Positions 51,203 to 60,202 of a DNA stretch of 64,000 bases are shown one piece after another. Source of the stretch: Hallella bergensis DSM 17361. Its GTDB lineage: Bacteria; Bacteroidota; Bacteroidia; Bacteroidales; Bacteroidaceae. Under the pieces are notes generated by a model. That model worked only from the letters and a program-made list of their open reading frames with translations. It was not told the origin of the DNA and did not search any database. The position numbers and the translations under genes are program-made. Numbering within the stretch: position 1 is the first letter of the stretch; each line of letters begins with the position of its first letter. The DNA lies in NCBI RefSeq assembly GCF_000160535.1, contig NZ_GG704783.1:158850-222849 (forward strand), given 5' to 3'.

Positions 51203-52975
51203 GTGGGTAGAAAGAAATATAAAAATCTTGATTTCGACTACATCGTCAGCTCCGTGGCTGGCTATGCCAAAGTTGCTCCTATTGCCCGAAAGGTGAAAGC
51301 TGGGGACGACATGGCCATTGCCAAGGCTGCGGCGATGATGACTGCGGCAGTCAGGAATGTCATGCCTAAAGACAAGCAGGTGGTACTGGTACCTATCCCA
51401 AACCGCACCGGCAGGGCCGGTTACACCAAGACGCTGGCCGAGAAAATAAGCGAAGCACTGCATCTGCCTGTCATCGACGCGCTGGCAAGCAATACCCACG
51501 ATCCGCTTTATCTGGTGAAGAAGGCCAATGGCTCGCTCGATGAGGTGCCGCTCTATTTTTATCGCATCCGCAGGCTACCCAGGAACAAGATACCCATACT
51601 CATTGACAATGTACTCGACACCGGGCATACGGCAATGGCCGCATATGAAGCAATGGGCAGACAGGACACGCTGATGGCGGTACTCGGTGATACGCATAAA
51701 TTCACGCCCAACAAATGGAAGTCGGATATTTACCCTTTAATTGACAACAATATGGCAAGTAAGAAAAAAGAAGAGGTGCAGCAGCAAGCTACCCTGAAGG
51801 AAGAGCCGACGGCTCAAACCGAGAAAAAAGCTGCAAAGAAAACGACAAAGCTCCCGAAGTCAAAGACGCTGGCAGAGCTGTACGAGAACATGAAGGAGAT
51901 GCACCCTGATGCCATCCTGCTCTTCAGAACGGGAGACTTCTACACAACCTTGAACGCTGATGCCTCCAAGGTGGCTGACACATTGGGGCTCAAAGCGAAC
52001 AAGCCTGCCAAGGCAGAAGACGGCTCTCTGCAGGTTACATTTCCCCATCATGCGCTGGACACGAATCTGCCCAAACTCATCCGGGCTGGTCTTCGTGTGG
52101 CTATCGTGGACAGTCTGGAGAAGAAGCAAAATGTGGAGAAAGCCGTGTCTGAGAAAACGGAAACGACAGCACAGGAAAAGAAAGAGGAAGGAAAATCGGT
52201 GGAAAAAACGGAAACCGTCAAGCAGGAGCATCAGCCGCGTGAGCCGCAGATGGTTACGGTCAATGGCGACAAGGTTTCCCATGCCCATGCCTTCCAGTCC
52301 AAGGTGAATCCAGCCGACTGGTTCTATGTGGCGCAGCTCAATGGGAAGCAGCTCAACCCCATGAAGATGGACGCTGTCGACATCGCTGCCTATCAGAAAC
52401 GGGAAGCGAAGGTGGAGAATATGATGCAGAAATATTATCCCACAAAGCTGGCACCCAAAGTATCTGCCGAGGAGTACAAGGCCGCCAACATCCTATCTGA
52501 CGGCAGGGTGATTGACAAGATGACAGTGTATAAGGAGAAAGATGAGCAGCGGGCTGACTATGGCAAGTACAAGCTCTATGCCCAGGTGGGCGACCAGCGA
52601 ATGTCGGCTCCTATGACCAAAGAAGACCAGAGTGCTTTCTTCGACCGCGTGACGACACCGGCGGCATTGGTGGAAAAGAACTTTGGCGAACGGCTGCACC
52701 TGGCATCGGCCTACGCCGTCTATCAGCTCCCTGCCAACATCAAAGTGGAGGATATTCGGGTGGCAAAGGACAACATGGACGGCAAGTGGAAGATTTCAGC
52801 AGCCGTGGGCGAGAACGGACGCACGGACAAGAAGGCGATTTCCTTTGACGACGGCTTTTCTCTCTTCCAAGCCAAGACCGTCACTCGTGAACAGCTGGCA
52901 GCCAAATATCTCTCAGATGACATCAAAGTACTGTCGGGTCAGAAGCAGGCTATCAGCAATGGACTGAAGATGTAG
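51203..52975 (+). CDS. Fusion: phosphoribosyltransferase-like domain plus MutS domain I-like module
   Basis: About 590 residues. The N-terminal part has a ComF-like type I phosphoribosyltransferase fold with the PRPP loop in PILIDNVLDTGHTAMAAYEAM, where the usual second Asp is Asn. A Lys/Glu linker leads to LYENMKEMHPDAILLFRTGDFYTTLNADA, which matches the mismatch-recognition domain I of MutS, but no MutS ATPase follows. A second Glu/Lys linker precedes a DUF3945-like C-terminal half. No ATG precedes the domain; GTG at 51,203 is my choice, with an upstream GTG at 51,122 the alternative. Role unknown. Confidence 0.68.
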   Translation: MGRKKYKNLDFDYIVSSVAGYAKVAPIARKVKAGDDMAIAKAAAMMTAAVRNVMPKDKQVVLVPIPNRTGRAGYTKTLAEKISEALHLPVIDALASNTHDPLYLVKKANGSLDEVPLYFYRIRRLPRNKIPILIDNVLDTGHTAMAAYEAMGRQDTLMAVLGDTHKFTPNKWKSDIYPLIDNNMASKKKEEVQQQATLKEEPTAQTEKKAAKKTTKLPKSKTLAELYENMKEMHPDAILLFRTGDFYTTLNADASKVADTLGLKANKPAKAEDGSLQVTFPHHALDTNLPKLIRAGLRVAIVDSLEKKQNVEKAVSEKTETTAQEKKEEGKSVEKTETVKQEHQPREPQMVTVNGDKVSHAHAFQSKVNPADWFYVAQLNGKQLNPMKMDAVDIAAYQKREAKVENMMQKYYPTKLAPKVSAEEYKAANILSDGRVIDKMTVYKEKDEQRADYGKYKLYAQVGDQRMSAPMTKEDQSAFFDRVTTPAALVEKNFGERLHLASAYAVYQLPANIKVEDIRVAKDNMDGKWKISAAVGENGRTDKKAISFDDGFSLFQAKTVTREQLAAKYLSDDIKVLSGQKQAISNGLKM

Positions 52976-52995
52976 CCCTTGGGGGGATTTCTATA

Positions 52996-53253
52996 ATGAA
53001 CACAGATAACATAAATTTAAAGAAAATGGCATATAGTTTTGAAGAGCTGGTCCAGCTCAAACAGGACAGACGGATAGGATGGCTGCAGTTCACGCTTGAA
53101 GGTGAACATGCGGACGACTTCATGCAGTGGTGCAAGGAACACAACATCCATCCCAGCGAAGATACCGCAGAGTTCTATATGGAGTCGGTGGAACTGAGTA
53201 TGCAGGATAAGCAAATCTTGGCGGAGGACGACTATGACTACAGCTGGAACTGA
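52996..53253 (+). CDS. Small acidic protein preceding ArdC-like gene
   Basis: An 85-residue protein, rich in Asp and Glu: AYSFEELVQLKQDRRIGWLQF at the start and LAEDDYDYSWN at the end. Not recognised beyond being a typical small gene of these elements. It overlaps the ArdC-like gene by 20 nt, so the two are translationally linked. An internal Met at codon 11 (MAYSFEELV) is an equally good start. Confidence 0.65.
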   Translation: MNTDNINLKKMAYSFEELVQLKQDRRIGWLQFTLEGEHADDFMQWCKEHNIHPSEDTAEFYMESVELSMQDKQILAEDDYDYSWN

Positions 53254-54553
53254 AACAAAGACGCTCGGTCAGAAAGCCGTGGACAGGTTCACGGAGATGA
53301 TGATTGAGCGCATGGAACAGATGAAGTCCGTTGGCTGGCATAAGGGGTGGATTGGCAGTGCTACTGCCCCTGGTGCCATGCCGCAGAATGTATCTGGGCG
53401 TGGATATTCGGGAAGTAACTCTTTCTTCCTCCAACTGGACACGGCTCTCCGTGGCTACTCCATGCCCGTGTACCTCACTTTCAAGCAGGCCAACGACATG
53501 GGAGCACATGTGAAGAAAGGTGAGTCGGCTATGCCAGTGCTCTACTGGGATATCATGGCAAGGGACAAGGATGGTAAGAAAGTTTCTAAAGAGGCCTACC
53601 GCAAGATGAGCCTTGCAGAGCGGATGCAGGTGCAGACCATTCCTTTCCTGAAAGCCTTCAATGTGTTCAATGTCGATCAGACCAATCTGGTTGAGGTGAA
53701 GCCTGACAAGATGGAAGCTCTCAAAAAGCTGTTTGCCCCACCGGAGCTGCGTGATGCCGAGGGGATGTTTACCAGCAAGGCTCTCGACCGTATGTTTGAG
53801 AAGCAGGAGTGGATTTGTCCTATCCAATATGACAAGCAGGTACCCGGTGCATACTTCTCTCCCTCCAAGGATATCATCGTCATTCCAAAGAAAGAGCAGT
53901 TCAACATCGGCAAGACACTGGAAGAGGTCTATAAGGACGGTATGGAATACTACTCCACGGCCCTGCACGAGATGGCTCACTCCACCGGTACGGAACCTCG
54001 GCTGAACAGGGGCAGCCATGAGAAGTTCGGCGATGCGAAATATGCCAAGGAGGAACTGGTGGCTGAGCTGACGGCAGCGATGGTAGGCAACTCAATGGGC
54101 TTTGACAAGCGTATTCTGGACAACAATGCGGCTTACCTCGATAGTTGGATCTCCACTCTCAAGGAAAATCCTAAGTTCATCGTGTCGGTGATGGCCGACG
54201 TGAACAAGGCTGCTAACATGGTACTGGAAGAGGTGGACAAGCAGAAAATGGCGTTGGGTGAAGAGCCTTTACTCGGTAAAAACAGAAACCTTTCTACCGA
54301 CATTCCCAAGGACAAGGTCGTTTTTGAGAACGCCTCCATCATCAAGCAAAATGATGGCGACTATGCGGTGCGAGCCTCATTCCAAGGTCAAGATTTGGGA
54401 CTCAAACCGATTGACCGAAATTTGGGCATCCTTTATTTCTCTCTCTCGGAAGAAACGGAGAAGGCGCGTCTGCTCTCCCATACGCTGGAAAAAAGTTTTG
54501 GCGATGTGGTCATGGCACAGACACAGCAGCATGCTCATCGTATGAAAATATAA
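53234..54553 (+). CDS. ArdC-like antirestriction protein with zincin domain
   Basis: A 439-residue protein. The N-terminal ArdC-type ssDNA-binding region (YSGSNSFFLQLDTALRGYSMPVYLTFKQANDMGAHVKKGE) is followed by a zinc-peptidase-like domain with ALHEMAHSTG near residue 243 and a downstream Glu-rich helix (YAKEELVAELTAAMVG). ArdC proteins protect incoming single-stranded DNA from host restriction during conjugation. A C-terminal extension of about 100 residues is of unknown role. Confidence 0.85.
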   Translation: MTTAGTETKTLGQKAVDRFTEMMIERMEQMKSVGWHKGWIGSATAPGAMPQNVSGRGYSGSNSFFLQLDTALRGYSMPVYLTFKQANDMGAHVKKGESAMPVLYWDIMARDKDGKKVSKEAYRKMSLAERMQVQTIPFLKAFNVFNVDQTNLVEVKPDKMEALKKLFAPPELRDAEGMFTSKALDRMFEKQEWICPIQYDKQVPGAYFSPSKDIIVIPKKEQFNIGKTLEEVYKDGMEYYSTALHEMAHSTGTEPRLNRGSHEKFGDAKYAKEELVAELTAAMVGNSMGFDKRILDNNAAYLDSWISTLKENPKFIVSVMADVNKAANMVLEEVDKQKMALGEEPLLGKNRNLSTDIPKDKVVFENASIIKQNDGDYAVRASFQGQDLGLKPIDRNLGILYFSLSEETEKARLLSHTLEKSFGDVVMAQTQQHAHRMKI

Positions 54554-54575
54554 CCCTTTATACTTGTAGGCAGTT

Positions 54576-55775
54576 ATGAAACAGAGTGTAAACTACAAAG
54601 ACCTGAAAACAAAGGTAGGCGTAGATGATATTGCCTATTATCTGGGCTATCGTCTCGACCGCTCGGCTGGTGTGGGAAGATACATTGAAATGGTCTTGTC
54701 TGACTCCACGGGTCATCAGGACAAGCTCATCATCAAGAACCCGAAGGAGAAGGCGGCGCAGACTTATTTCCGGCGTAACGGGGCAAGAGGCGGTGATGTG
54801 GTATCTTTGATACGTGAGAACCTTAGCAGCTTCCACGAGTCTGGAAGAAACGAGTGGGAAATCATCGGCAAGGTGATGGCCCACTTCGCCAATGAGCCGA
54901 TTCCTGACTATGGGGATAGCCAGTATCTTACGAAAGCTGGGTACACGGGTAGTATCGTGTTTGATCCGAAACGCTATGAAACGAAGGATGTTAATGGTGC
55001 GCCTTCTGAAGTGATGGCATTCTTTGCCCAGCGTGGCATCAACGAGGAGACGGTGAGTGCCTTCGCACCATTTATCAAGCAAATAAGGGACAACAGCCAT
55101 ACCACCTACAAGCAGTTCAACATCGGCTTCCCTTATACGGAGGCTGGCAAGGACAAGGTGGTGGGCTATGAAATCCGTGGCTTTGGCTCATTCAAGAGTA
55201 AGGCAGCTGGTACTAACTCGACGACGGGGGCATGGATTGCTGATCTCTCACAAGGTGGAGAGCCTACAGACATCAGACATGTCTATTTCGCTGAAAGTGC
55301 CTACGACATCATGGCGTTCTATCAGCTGAATCACCTTCGCTTAGATGGTACTCATTCGGCATTCGTATCGCTGGGAGGCACTTTCTCCGACAGTCAGATC
55401 AAGGGTATCATGGCGCATTACCCGGAAGCTAAGGCGATGGACTGTTTTGATAATGACCTTGCCGGGCGTATCTATGGCATCCGCATGGCTGCCTTGCTGG
55501 AGGGCATCCGCTTGAATGTGCATAAGGAAGAGGACAAGGTGATGATTACTGTTGGCGCGAAGAACTTTGCCATTGCTAATGAACAGCTGTCTATCCGTGA
55601 GCTTCGCAAGCATATCCACATCCGCTATAATGTAGGTGAATGGAAGGCTGCTGCGAACTACAAGGACTGGAACGACCAGCTGATGGGTAAACAGATGGAA
55701 GTTGTGGCGGTAGAAAACAAGTTTGCAAGAGATCGGAATCTGGCTGACCGCCGTGAGAAAGGGGTGGGCTTATGA
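54576..55775 (+). CDS. Toprim/DUF3991 protein, primase-like
   Basis: A 399-residue protein. It has an N-terminal DUF3991-like zinc-less primase start (VDDIAYYLGYRLDRSAGVGRY, GARGGDVVSLIRENL) and a Toprim domain with Glu in VYFAESAYDIMAFYQL (about 237-243) and the DxD pair in DCFDNDLAGRIYG (about 290-296). Such proteins may prime complementary-strand synthesis after transfer, as TraP does in related elements. It shares a 4-nt overlap with the next gene. Confidence 0.82.
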   Translation: MKQSVNYKDLKTKVGVDDIAYYLGYRLDRSAGVGRYIEMVLSDSTGHQDKLIIKNPKEKAAQTYFRRNGARGGDVVSLIRENLSSFHESGRNEWEIIGKVMAHFANEPIPDYGDSQYLTKAGYTGSIVFDPKRYETKDVNGAPSEVMAFFAQRGINEETVSAFAPFIKQIRDNSHTTYKQFNIGFPYTEAGKDKVVGYEIRGFGSFKSKAAGTNSTTGAWIADLSQGGEPTDIRHVYFAESAYDIMAFYQLNHLRLDGTHSAFVSLGGTFSDSQIKGIMAHYPEAKAMDCFDNDLAGRIYGIRMAALLEGIRLNVHKEEDKVMITVGAKNFAIANEQLSIRELRKHIHIRYNVGEWKAAANYKDWNDQLMGKQMEVVAVENKFARDRNLADRREKGVGL

Positions 55776-56494
55776 AACGAATCTTCATCATATTATTGTT
55801 GGGTAGTTTAACCTTCTGCCCTATGATGGCACAACAGACGGACCCGACGCTGACGGGTGCAGTGATAGCGCAGAGCGGAATGCTGAAAAAGATTTTCAAG
55901 GACCGCGAGAAGACACAGAAAAAAATCATTGCTGCGGAAACGGCAGTCACTGTGGCGATGGACAGAATGCACAAGGTGGAGGACAAGATGCTGGCGTATC
56001 TCTCCAATGCACAAGGAGCCATGCAGAACCTTTATCAGATCAAGCGAGCGGCAGAACTGACAACAGTAGAGATTCCACGAAACATGAACCTGTTGCGCCA
56101 GTCGCTGCCCGGTCATCTGAAAGGAACGGCCATTGCTCTCTTGGTGTCTGATGAACTGACGGATGCTGCCACGCAAATGGCTTCGCTCTATCCGTTCATG
56201 AAACAACTGGTAACGAGCGGCACATACAACGTGAGTGGCTATGATGCCACCGGCAAGTCTGTGAATGAGAAGCATAAGGTAAACCTACTGTCCTCAGCGG
56301 AACGGTATTACATTGCCAATGAGGTGGTGACGAAACTGGAGACGATCAACACCGATCTGTGGCTGCTGGCATGGCAGGTAAGGACGTACTCGTGGAATGA
56401 CCTGTGGTTTGGGCTTGATCCTGAAGGTTGGGCCACGGTGATGTCAGGAAAGGCGATTGTGGATGGACTAATCTATGAGTGGAAATATATTTGA
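55772..56494 (+). CDS. VirB5-like periplasmic protein, copy 3
   Basis: A 240-residue protein with signal peptide MKRIFIILLLGSLTFCPMMAQ and a helical mature part. A coiled-coil-like stretch near 30-70 (KDREKTQKKIIAAETAV) and the ending DPEGWATVMSGKAIVDGLIYEW are clear. The ending matches that of the protein at 36,910, so this is a third paralogue, placed 18 kb from the others in the accessory operon. It may be an alternative pilus-tip or surface-recognition subunit. ATGA overlap couples it to the Toprim gene. Confidence 0.62.
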   Translation: MKRIFIILLLGSLTFCPMMAQQTDPTLTGAVIAQSGMLKKIFKDREKTQKKIIAAETAVTVAMDRMHKVEDKMLAYLSNAQGAMQNLYQIKRAAELTTVEIPRNMNLLRQSLPGHLKGTAIALLVSDELTDAATQMASLYPFMKQLVTSGTYNVSGYDATGKSVNEKHKVNLLSSAERYYIANEVVTKLETINTDLWLLAWQVRTYSWNDLWFGLDPEGWATVMSGKAIVDGLIYEWKYI

Positions 56495-56520
56495 GAGGTC
56501 TGAATATGGGCATTTTTCTG

Positions 56521-56528
56521 TACTTTTG
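56521..56528 (+). promoter_or_regulatory. Internal -7 box before the zinc-ribbon gene
   Basis: TACTTTTG matches TAnnTTTG. No TTTG lies at the right distance (TCTG at 56,499 is the nearest). It is 88 nt above the start codon. Confidence 0.35.
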
Positions 56529-56615
56529 CATGGCGACACTTTGTTATTTCGAGGAAGAGCAGTGCAAACAACGGATTTGCCTGGTAATCATTAAACTTTA
56601 AGAAATAGCAAAGAT

Positions 56616-57413
56616 ATGAGTGATACAAATAACTTAATGATTTGCCCCGTTTGTGGCAGAGGTACAATGGTGCACGACGAGCAGGACTGGAAGTGCAGTG
56701 AGCAGTCCTGTGGATTCGTTATCCCTAATCGTTTGTTTAATTTGGAGGTAACGGAGGAACTGGTGGCGCCACTTGTCAAGCATGGTCATACGGGGGTGCT
56801 CTCGCTGCAAAACAAGGACGGACAGTATTTTAAGGCGGCTCTCGTCATCCGTAATGGAAAGGTGGAGGTATCATCAGGTGTACATTATATCGACGGAGTA
56901 TGTCCTATCTGTGGAGGTAAGATGCGCAAGACTTCAAAGGGCTACCGATGTGAAAATTCCATCGGTGAGCATCCATCGTGTGACTTTATGATTCCGGGTA
57001 TTATCTGCAACCGTAGGATTATGGAGCAGGATGCCGTGGCGTTCTTGAATGGCAAGCATATCGCCCTGGAGGGCTTTGCCTCAAATGAGTGGAAGATGTT
57101 TGCCTCGTCGTTGTCGATAGCCGAAGGCAAGGTGAAGCTGGAATCGCGCATCGCAAAGTGTCCGCATTGCGGCGGCGACCTGCATGTTGGACTGAAGGCC
57201 TACAACTGTGCCAACTATCGCAATGCCGAACATCCATGCAAGTTCTCTATCTGGCGTAACATCAGCGGTCATGCCGTATCGGTGGAGGAGGTGAAGCAAA
57301 TTTGCGAACAGGGCGTAACCAGAGACTGCATCGAATTTTACAAGGAAGACGGTACGGTGTACTACAAGCGGCTGCAACTGACACCTGAAAAAGACAGAAT
57401 AATCATGATTTAA
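56616..57413 (+). CDS. Stand-alone topoisomerase-type zinc-ribbon protein
   Basis: A 265-residue protein built from three Cys4 modules: CPVC-x13-C-x4-C at the N-terminus, CPICGGKMRKTSKGYRCEN with a later Cys near 95-122, and CPHCGGDLHVGLKAYNCAN with a later Cys near 188-210. Two short basic and aromatic repeats lie between them. These modules resemble the C-terminal DNA-binding tail of bacterial type IA topoisomerases, but no topoisomerase body is present. It probably binds single-stranded DNA. Whether it is a split-off tail or an independent protein is unclear. Confidence 0.72.
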   Translation: MSDTNNLMICPVCGRGTMVHDEQDWKCSEQSCGFVIPNRLFNLEVTEELVAPLVKHGHTGVLSLQNKDGQYFKAALVIRNGKVEVSSGVHYIDGVCPICGGKMRKTSKGYRCENSIGEHPSCDFMIPGIICNRRIMEQDAVAFLNGKHIALEGFASNEWKMFASSLSIAEGKVKLESRIAKCPHCGGDLHVGLKAYNCANYRNAEHPCKFSIWRNISGHAVSVEEVKQICEQGVTRDCIEFYKEDGTVYYKRLQLTPEKDRIIMI

Positions 57414-57426
57414 GCAGTTATTAGTG

Positions 57427-57930
57427 ATGAAAAGAAAAAGTATTATATATGTAGTGGTGGCATTGTTATGCCTCACTGGTTGTAAAAATAAGCGTCATGC
57501 GTTGAAGCAGTTGGCTGTGGAGAATCTGAAACAGTCGGTGGAATATCCTAAGCAATTGCAGATGCTGGCTATATCAGAGCCTGATTCGGCTTTTGGGTTC
57601 AGCTACTTCTCGCAACAAGAGAAGGCAGGCATCATCCGTATCATGAAGTCGGTCACGGATAGTATTATGAAACGTACCAACAATATGCAGTCGCTGGACA
57701 TCAATGACTTCTACGTGATGGATCTCGCCGAAAGGCAGATGCGTGCCAACTCGGACATTCGACAGATGCTCAGTCAGGCTACTGGCAAAAAGGAATGGAC
57801 GGGTTGGAAAGTGAAGATCGACTATCAGGCAGTAACGCATCATGGCATGAAATACAATGCTGAACGATGGTTCTTCATCAGTAAGGACGGCAAGTCAGTG
57901 GTGAGGACGTTTGAACTACCGCTGCCATAA
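57427..57930 (+). CDS. Small lipoprotein of the conjugative element
   Basis: A 167-residue protein. Its lipoprotein signal is MMKRKSIIYVVVALLCLTGC with the lipidated Cys at 20. The mature part is helical and then strand-rich (KEWTGWKVKIDYQAVTHH; WFFISKDGKSVVRTF). It would be exported and membrane-tethered. The ATG at 57,427 is favoured over the GTG just before it. A strong terminator follows, closing the accessory operon. Confidence 0.75.
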   Translation: MKRKSIIYVVVALLCLTGCKNKRHALKQLAVENLKQSVEYPKQLQMLAISEPDSAFGFSYFSQQEKAGIIRIMKSVTDSIMKRTNNMQSLDINDFYVMDLAERQMRANSDIRQMLSQATGKKEWTGWKVKIDYQAVTHHGMKYNAERWFFISKDGKSVVRTFELPLP

Positions 57931-57965
57931 AAGTTCTTTCATGAAGATACATGGTAAAAAAGTAG

Positions 57966-57997
57966 CAGGGGAAGTTATCTGTAGCTTCCCCTGTTTC
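57966..57997. terminator. Terminator of the accessory operon
   Basis: CAGGGGAAGTTA (57,966-57,977) pairs with TAGCTTCCCCTG (57,982-57,993), with one T-G pair and a 4-nt loop, followed by TTTC. It lies between convergent genes. Confidence 0.8.
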
Positions 57998-58028
57998 TTC
58001 CTTGAGTATTATAGACTTGCTGTTTATA

Positions 58029-59282
58029 CTATTTCCAGATATTCGCTTTCTCCAACAGAAAATCGTAAAGTCCAATTACCAAGATGCCATTCTCATTATA
58101 ACCAGTACTGTAATGATCACCGGCAATGATAATCTTGCGGAAGCCGTCTGACACTTGCAAGAGTGAGGCTTGTTCCTGATCAACTTTCTCCTTTGAAGGT
58201 AAAGCATAGGCAGACTGAATGTATAATTGTTCATCATGCCGATTGACGACAAAATCTATTTCGAGGTTTCGTCTTGTGAGTTTGCCGTTATTATCGCGTT
58301 TGAAACTTTCAACTAATCCGACATCAACCGAGAAACCATTGCGGCATAAGTCGTTATATACAACATTCTCCATAATATGGGTTGGCTCAAATTGGCGGAA
58401 TTCAACAACGGCATTCCTTATCCCTACATCCTCAAAATAATACTTGGTTTCTGTGCCGATATATTTCCTACCCTTGACATCATAGCGTAATGCTTCGCTG
58501 ATGATGAATGCATCTTGCAGACACTCGATGTATTTGGCTATCGTTGCCGGGGCAACATCTATACCTGCGGCAGTCTTGAAAGTGTTTGAAATTCGTCGCA
58601 CGTTGGTACTCGCCCCCATAGTAGAGGCAAGAATACGAACCAGCTCCCGTAAGCTGTCTGCATTCTTTAGATGGTTGCGGTCAATAACGTCTCTTAGATA
58701 CACCGTCTCAAAAATCTCGCGGAGGTAATTCTGCTTATCTTTAGCTCGTTTCATTCCTGCCACAGCTGGCAGGCCACCATATTTATAGTATTGATCCAGG
58801 GCTTCTGCCTTTTCACCACCTATCACCTCATAATATTCTGCAAAACTAAGTGGGTGGATGCGTACTTCCCATCCTCGTCCACGAAATTCCGTTATAATAT
58901 CTCTTGAAAGGAATTTTGCATTTGAGCCGGTAACATACACTTCTGCATTGGGTACGTCAAGGTAAGAGTTAAGAACATCCTCAAACTCACTGACCAACTG
59001 CACCTCATCCAACAGAATGTAATACTTCTCTGTATCTGTCATCAATTTATCAATATGTTCAAGAAGTGCATCTGGATTACGTAGCTTCTTATTTCGGCGA
59101 TCCTCCAAATTAACTTTGATAATGTGATCTTCGTGAATGCCCCTTTCAAAAAGACTCTTTCGGAAGATATTGAAAAGGAGGAATGACATGGCACAGCGTC
59201 GCATCCCGGTGATGATTTTGATCATACCGTTTCCATCAGCATTCTGTAGCTGGCTTAGGTAATACCTCCGTTCAAATAGCAT
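58029..59282 (-). CDS. DUF4143-type AAA ATPase with degenerate Walker A
   Basis: A 417-residue protein of the AAA/DUF4143 family, common in Bacteroidetes. The N-terminal ATPase part has KYYILLDEVQLVSEFEDVLN (Walker B), VTGSNAKFLSRDI and PLSFAEYY; the C-terminal DUF4143 part has IDFVVNRHDEQLYIQSAYA, a nuclease-like motif. The phosphate loop, however, reads GMRRCAMS at residues 26-33, where GxRRxGKS is expected, so both the second Gly and the Lys are replaced. The rest of the frame is intact. It may be inactive, or changed to a non-hydrolysing role. Confidence 0.85.
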   Translation of the reverse strand: MLFERRYYLSQLQNADGNGMIKIITGMRRCAMSFLLFNIFRKSLFERGIHEDHIIKVNLEDRRNKKLRNPDALLEHIDKLMTDTEKYYILLDEVQLVSEFEDVLNSYLDVPNAEVYVTGSNAKFLSRDIITEFRGRGWEVRIHPLSFAEYYEVIGGEKAEALDQYYKYGGLPAVAGMKRAKDKQNYLREIFETVYLRDVIDRNHLKNADSLRELVRILASTMGASTNVRRISNTFKTAAGIDVAPATIAKYIECLQDAFIISEALRYDVKGRKYIGTETKYYFEDVGIRNAVVEFRQFEPTHIMENVVYNDLCRNGFSVDVGLVESFKRDNNGKLTRRNLEIDFVVNRHDEQLYIQSAYALPSKEKVDQEQASLLQVSDGFRKIIIAGDHYSTGYNENGILVIGLYDFLLEKANIWK

Positions 59283-59718
59283 TTTAGAATATATTTTTGT
59301 GTCACGACACAGATTTATGCAGCAAATACAACTATTTCATGTCATTTAAGCAACAAAACAGTAATTATTTCCTTGTTTTTCTTATTATCAGAGAAAGGTA
59401 CGTCATGATGTGCGGTATTTACTGTCCTATCACTTCCATGTTTGCGGTTGCCTCCTTGCTGCAAGTACTCATTTTCTTTGCAAAGTTACGGCATAGGAAA
59501 GAACGGCAAGCATCGCTGGGGGCTATGCGCAGAAAAATAGACGGCAGCCTTCCTCAAATCAAGATTTGGGTATTCCGTCAATTTTTCCGTGCATTGCTTG
59601 CCTTATTTTTCCCTCTTATGCCGTCCTGTTTTGCTCGAAAATTAAGTACCTGCAAGAAGTCTGAAGACTTCACAAAAGGGAAAAGATTAAGATTGATAAC
59701 CTCTTAAAATGATAAGTT
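59283..59718. other. Spacer with an unsupported open frame
   Basis: A 136-codon frame (59,297-59,707) is open on the plus strand. It has no recognisable domain, an unusual composition and no ribosome-binding context. The palindrome GAAGTCTGAAGACTTC lies at 59,658-59,673. I treat the stretch as non-coding. Confidence 0.45.
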
Positions 59719-60198
59719 ATGCACGCATGGATTTTTCAATTATCGGAAGAACGCATCGAGGGCTATCTCTGTGAAGATACCTTGTTGCAGGGTGATGGCA
59801 GCGATTATGACTATTGTGCCGCCATATCAGAAGAAGAACGGAAGAGAGCCGTTTACTCGCTCATGGCTCATATTCTGCCATTGGGCATGTTTCGCCTGAA
59901 AGATGAAACGACCTTGGTGTATCAAGGCGGGTTTGGACAGTGGAAACGTGAGTGGGTTGAGCGTATTCAGACGAAAGCGGCAAAGGTAAACACGGAAAAC
60001 GTGATGAACTTTTGCGGTGAGGTATACCTGTTGGAGACCGAACTGCAAAATCCGCTGGACACTGATGCCCAATTCTACCTTTGTAATGACGACTATCAGA
60101 CCTTTGCGGAAAAGTCGGCGGAGTTGATGCGCATGGTGGAGCATCTGACGGAGGGTGACGAACTTTATATCGGTGGTATCATTGATTTTCATTTCTAA
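59719..60198 (+). CDS. Unknown protein of the conjugative element (159 aa)
   Basis: Not recognised. It is a soluble, acidic protein: MHAWIFQLSEERIEGYLCED at the start, then CAAISEEERKRAVYSLMAHI, EWVERIQTKAAKVNTENVMNF and a strand-like ending DELYIGGIIDFHF. No enzymatic motif. The next small gene starts 4 nt after its stop, so the two are one transcript. Good start context and steady codon use support it as real. Confidence 0.65.
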   Translation: MHAWIFQLSEERIEGYLCEDTLLQGDGSDYDYCAAISEEERKRAVYSLMAHILPLGMFRLKDETTLVYQGGFGQWKREWVERIQTKAAKVNTENVMNFCGEVYLLETELQNPLDTDAQFYLCNDDYQTFAEKSAELMRMVEHLTEGDELYIGGIIDFHF

Positions 60199-60202
60199 AA
60201 GC

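Noticed and set aside
59297..59707. 136-codon plus-strand open frame
   Set aside because: No ribosome-binding context, odd composition and no recognisable domain; it starts in the promoter area of the divergent DUF4143 gene.
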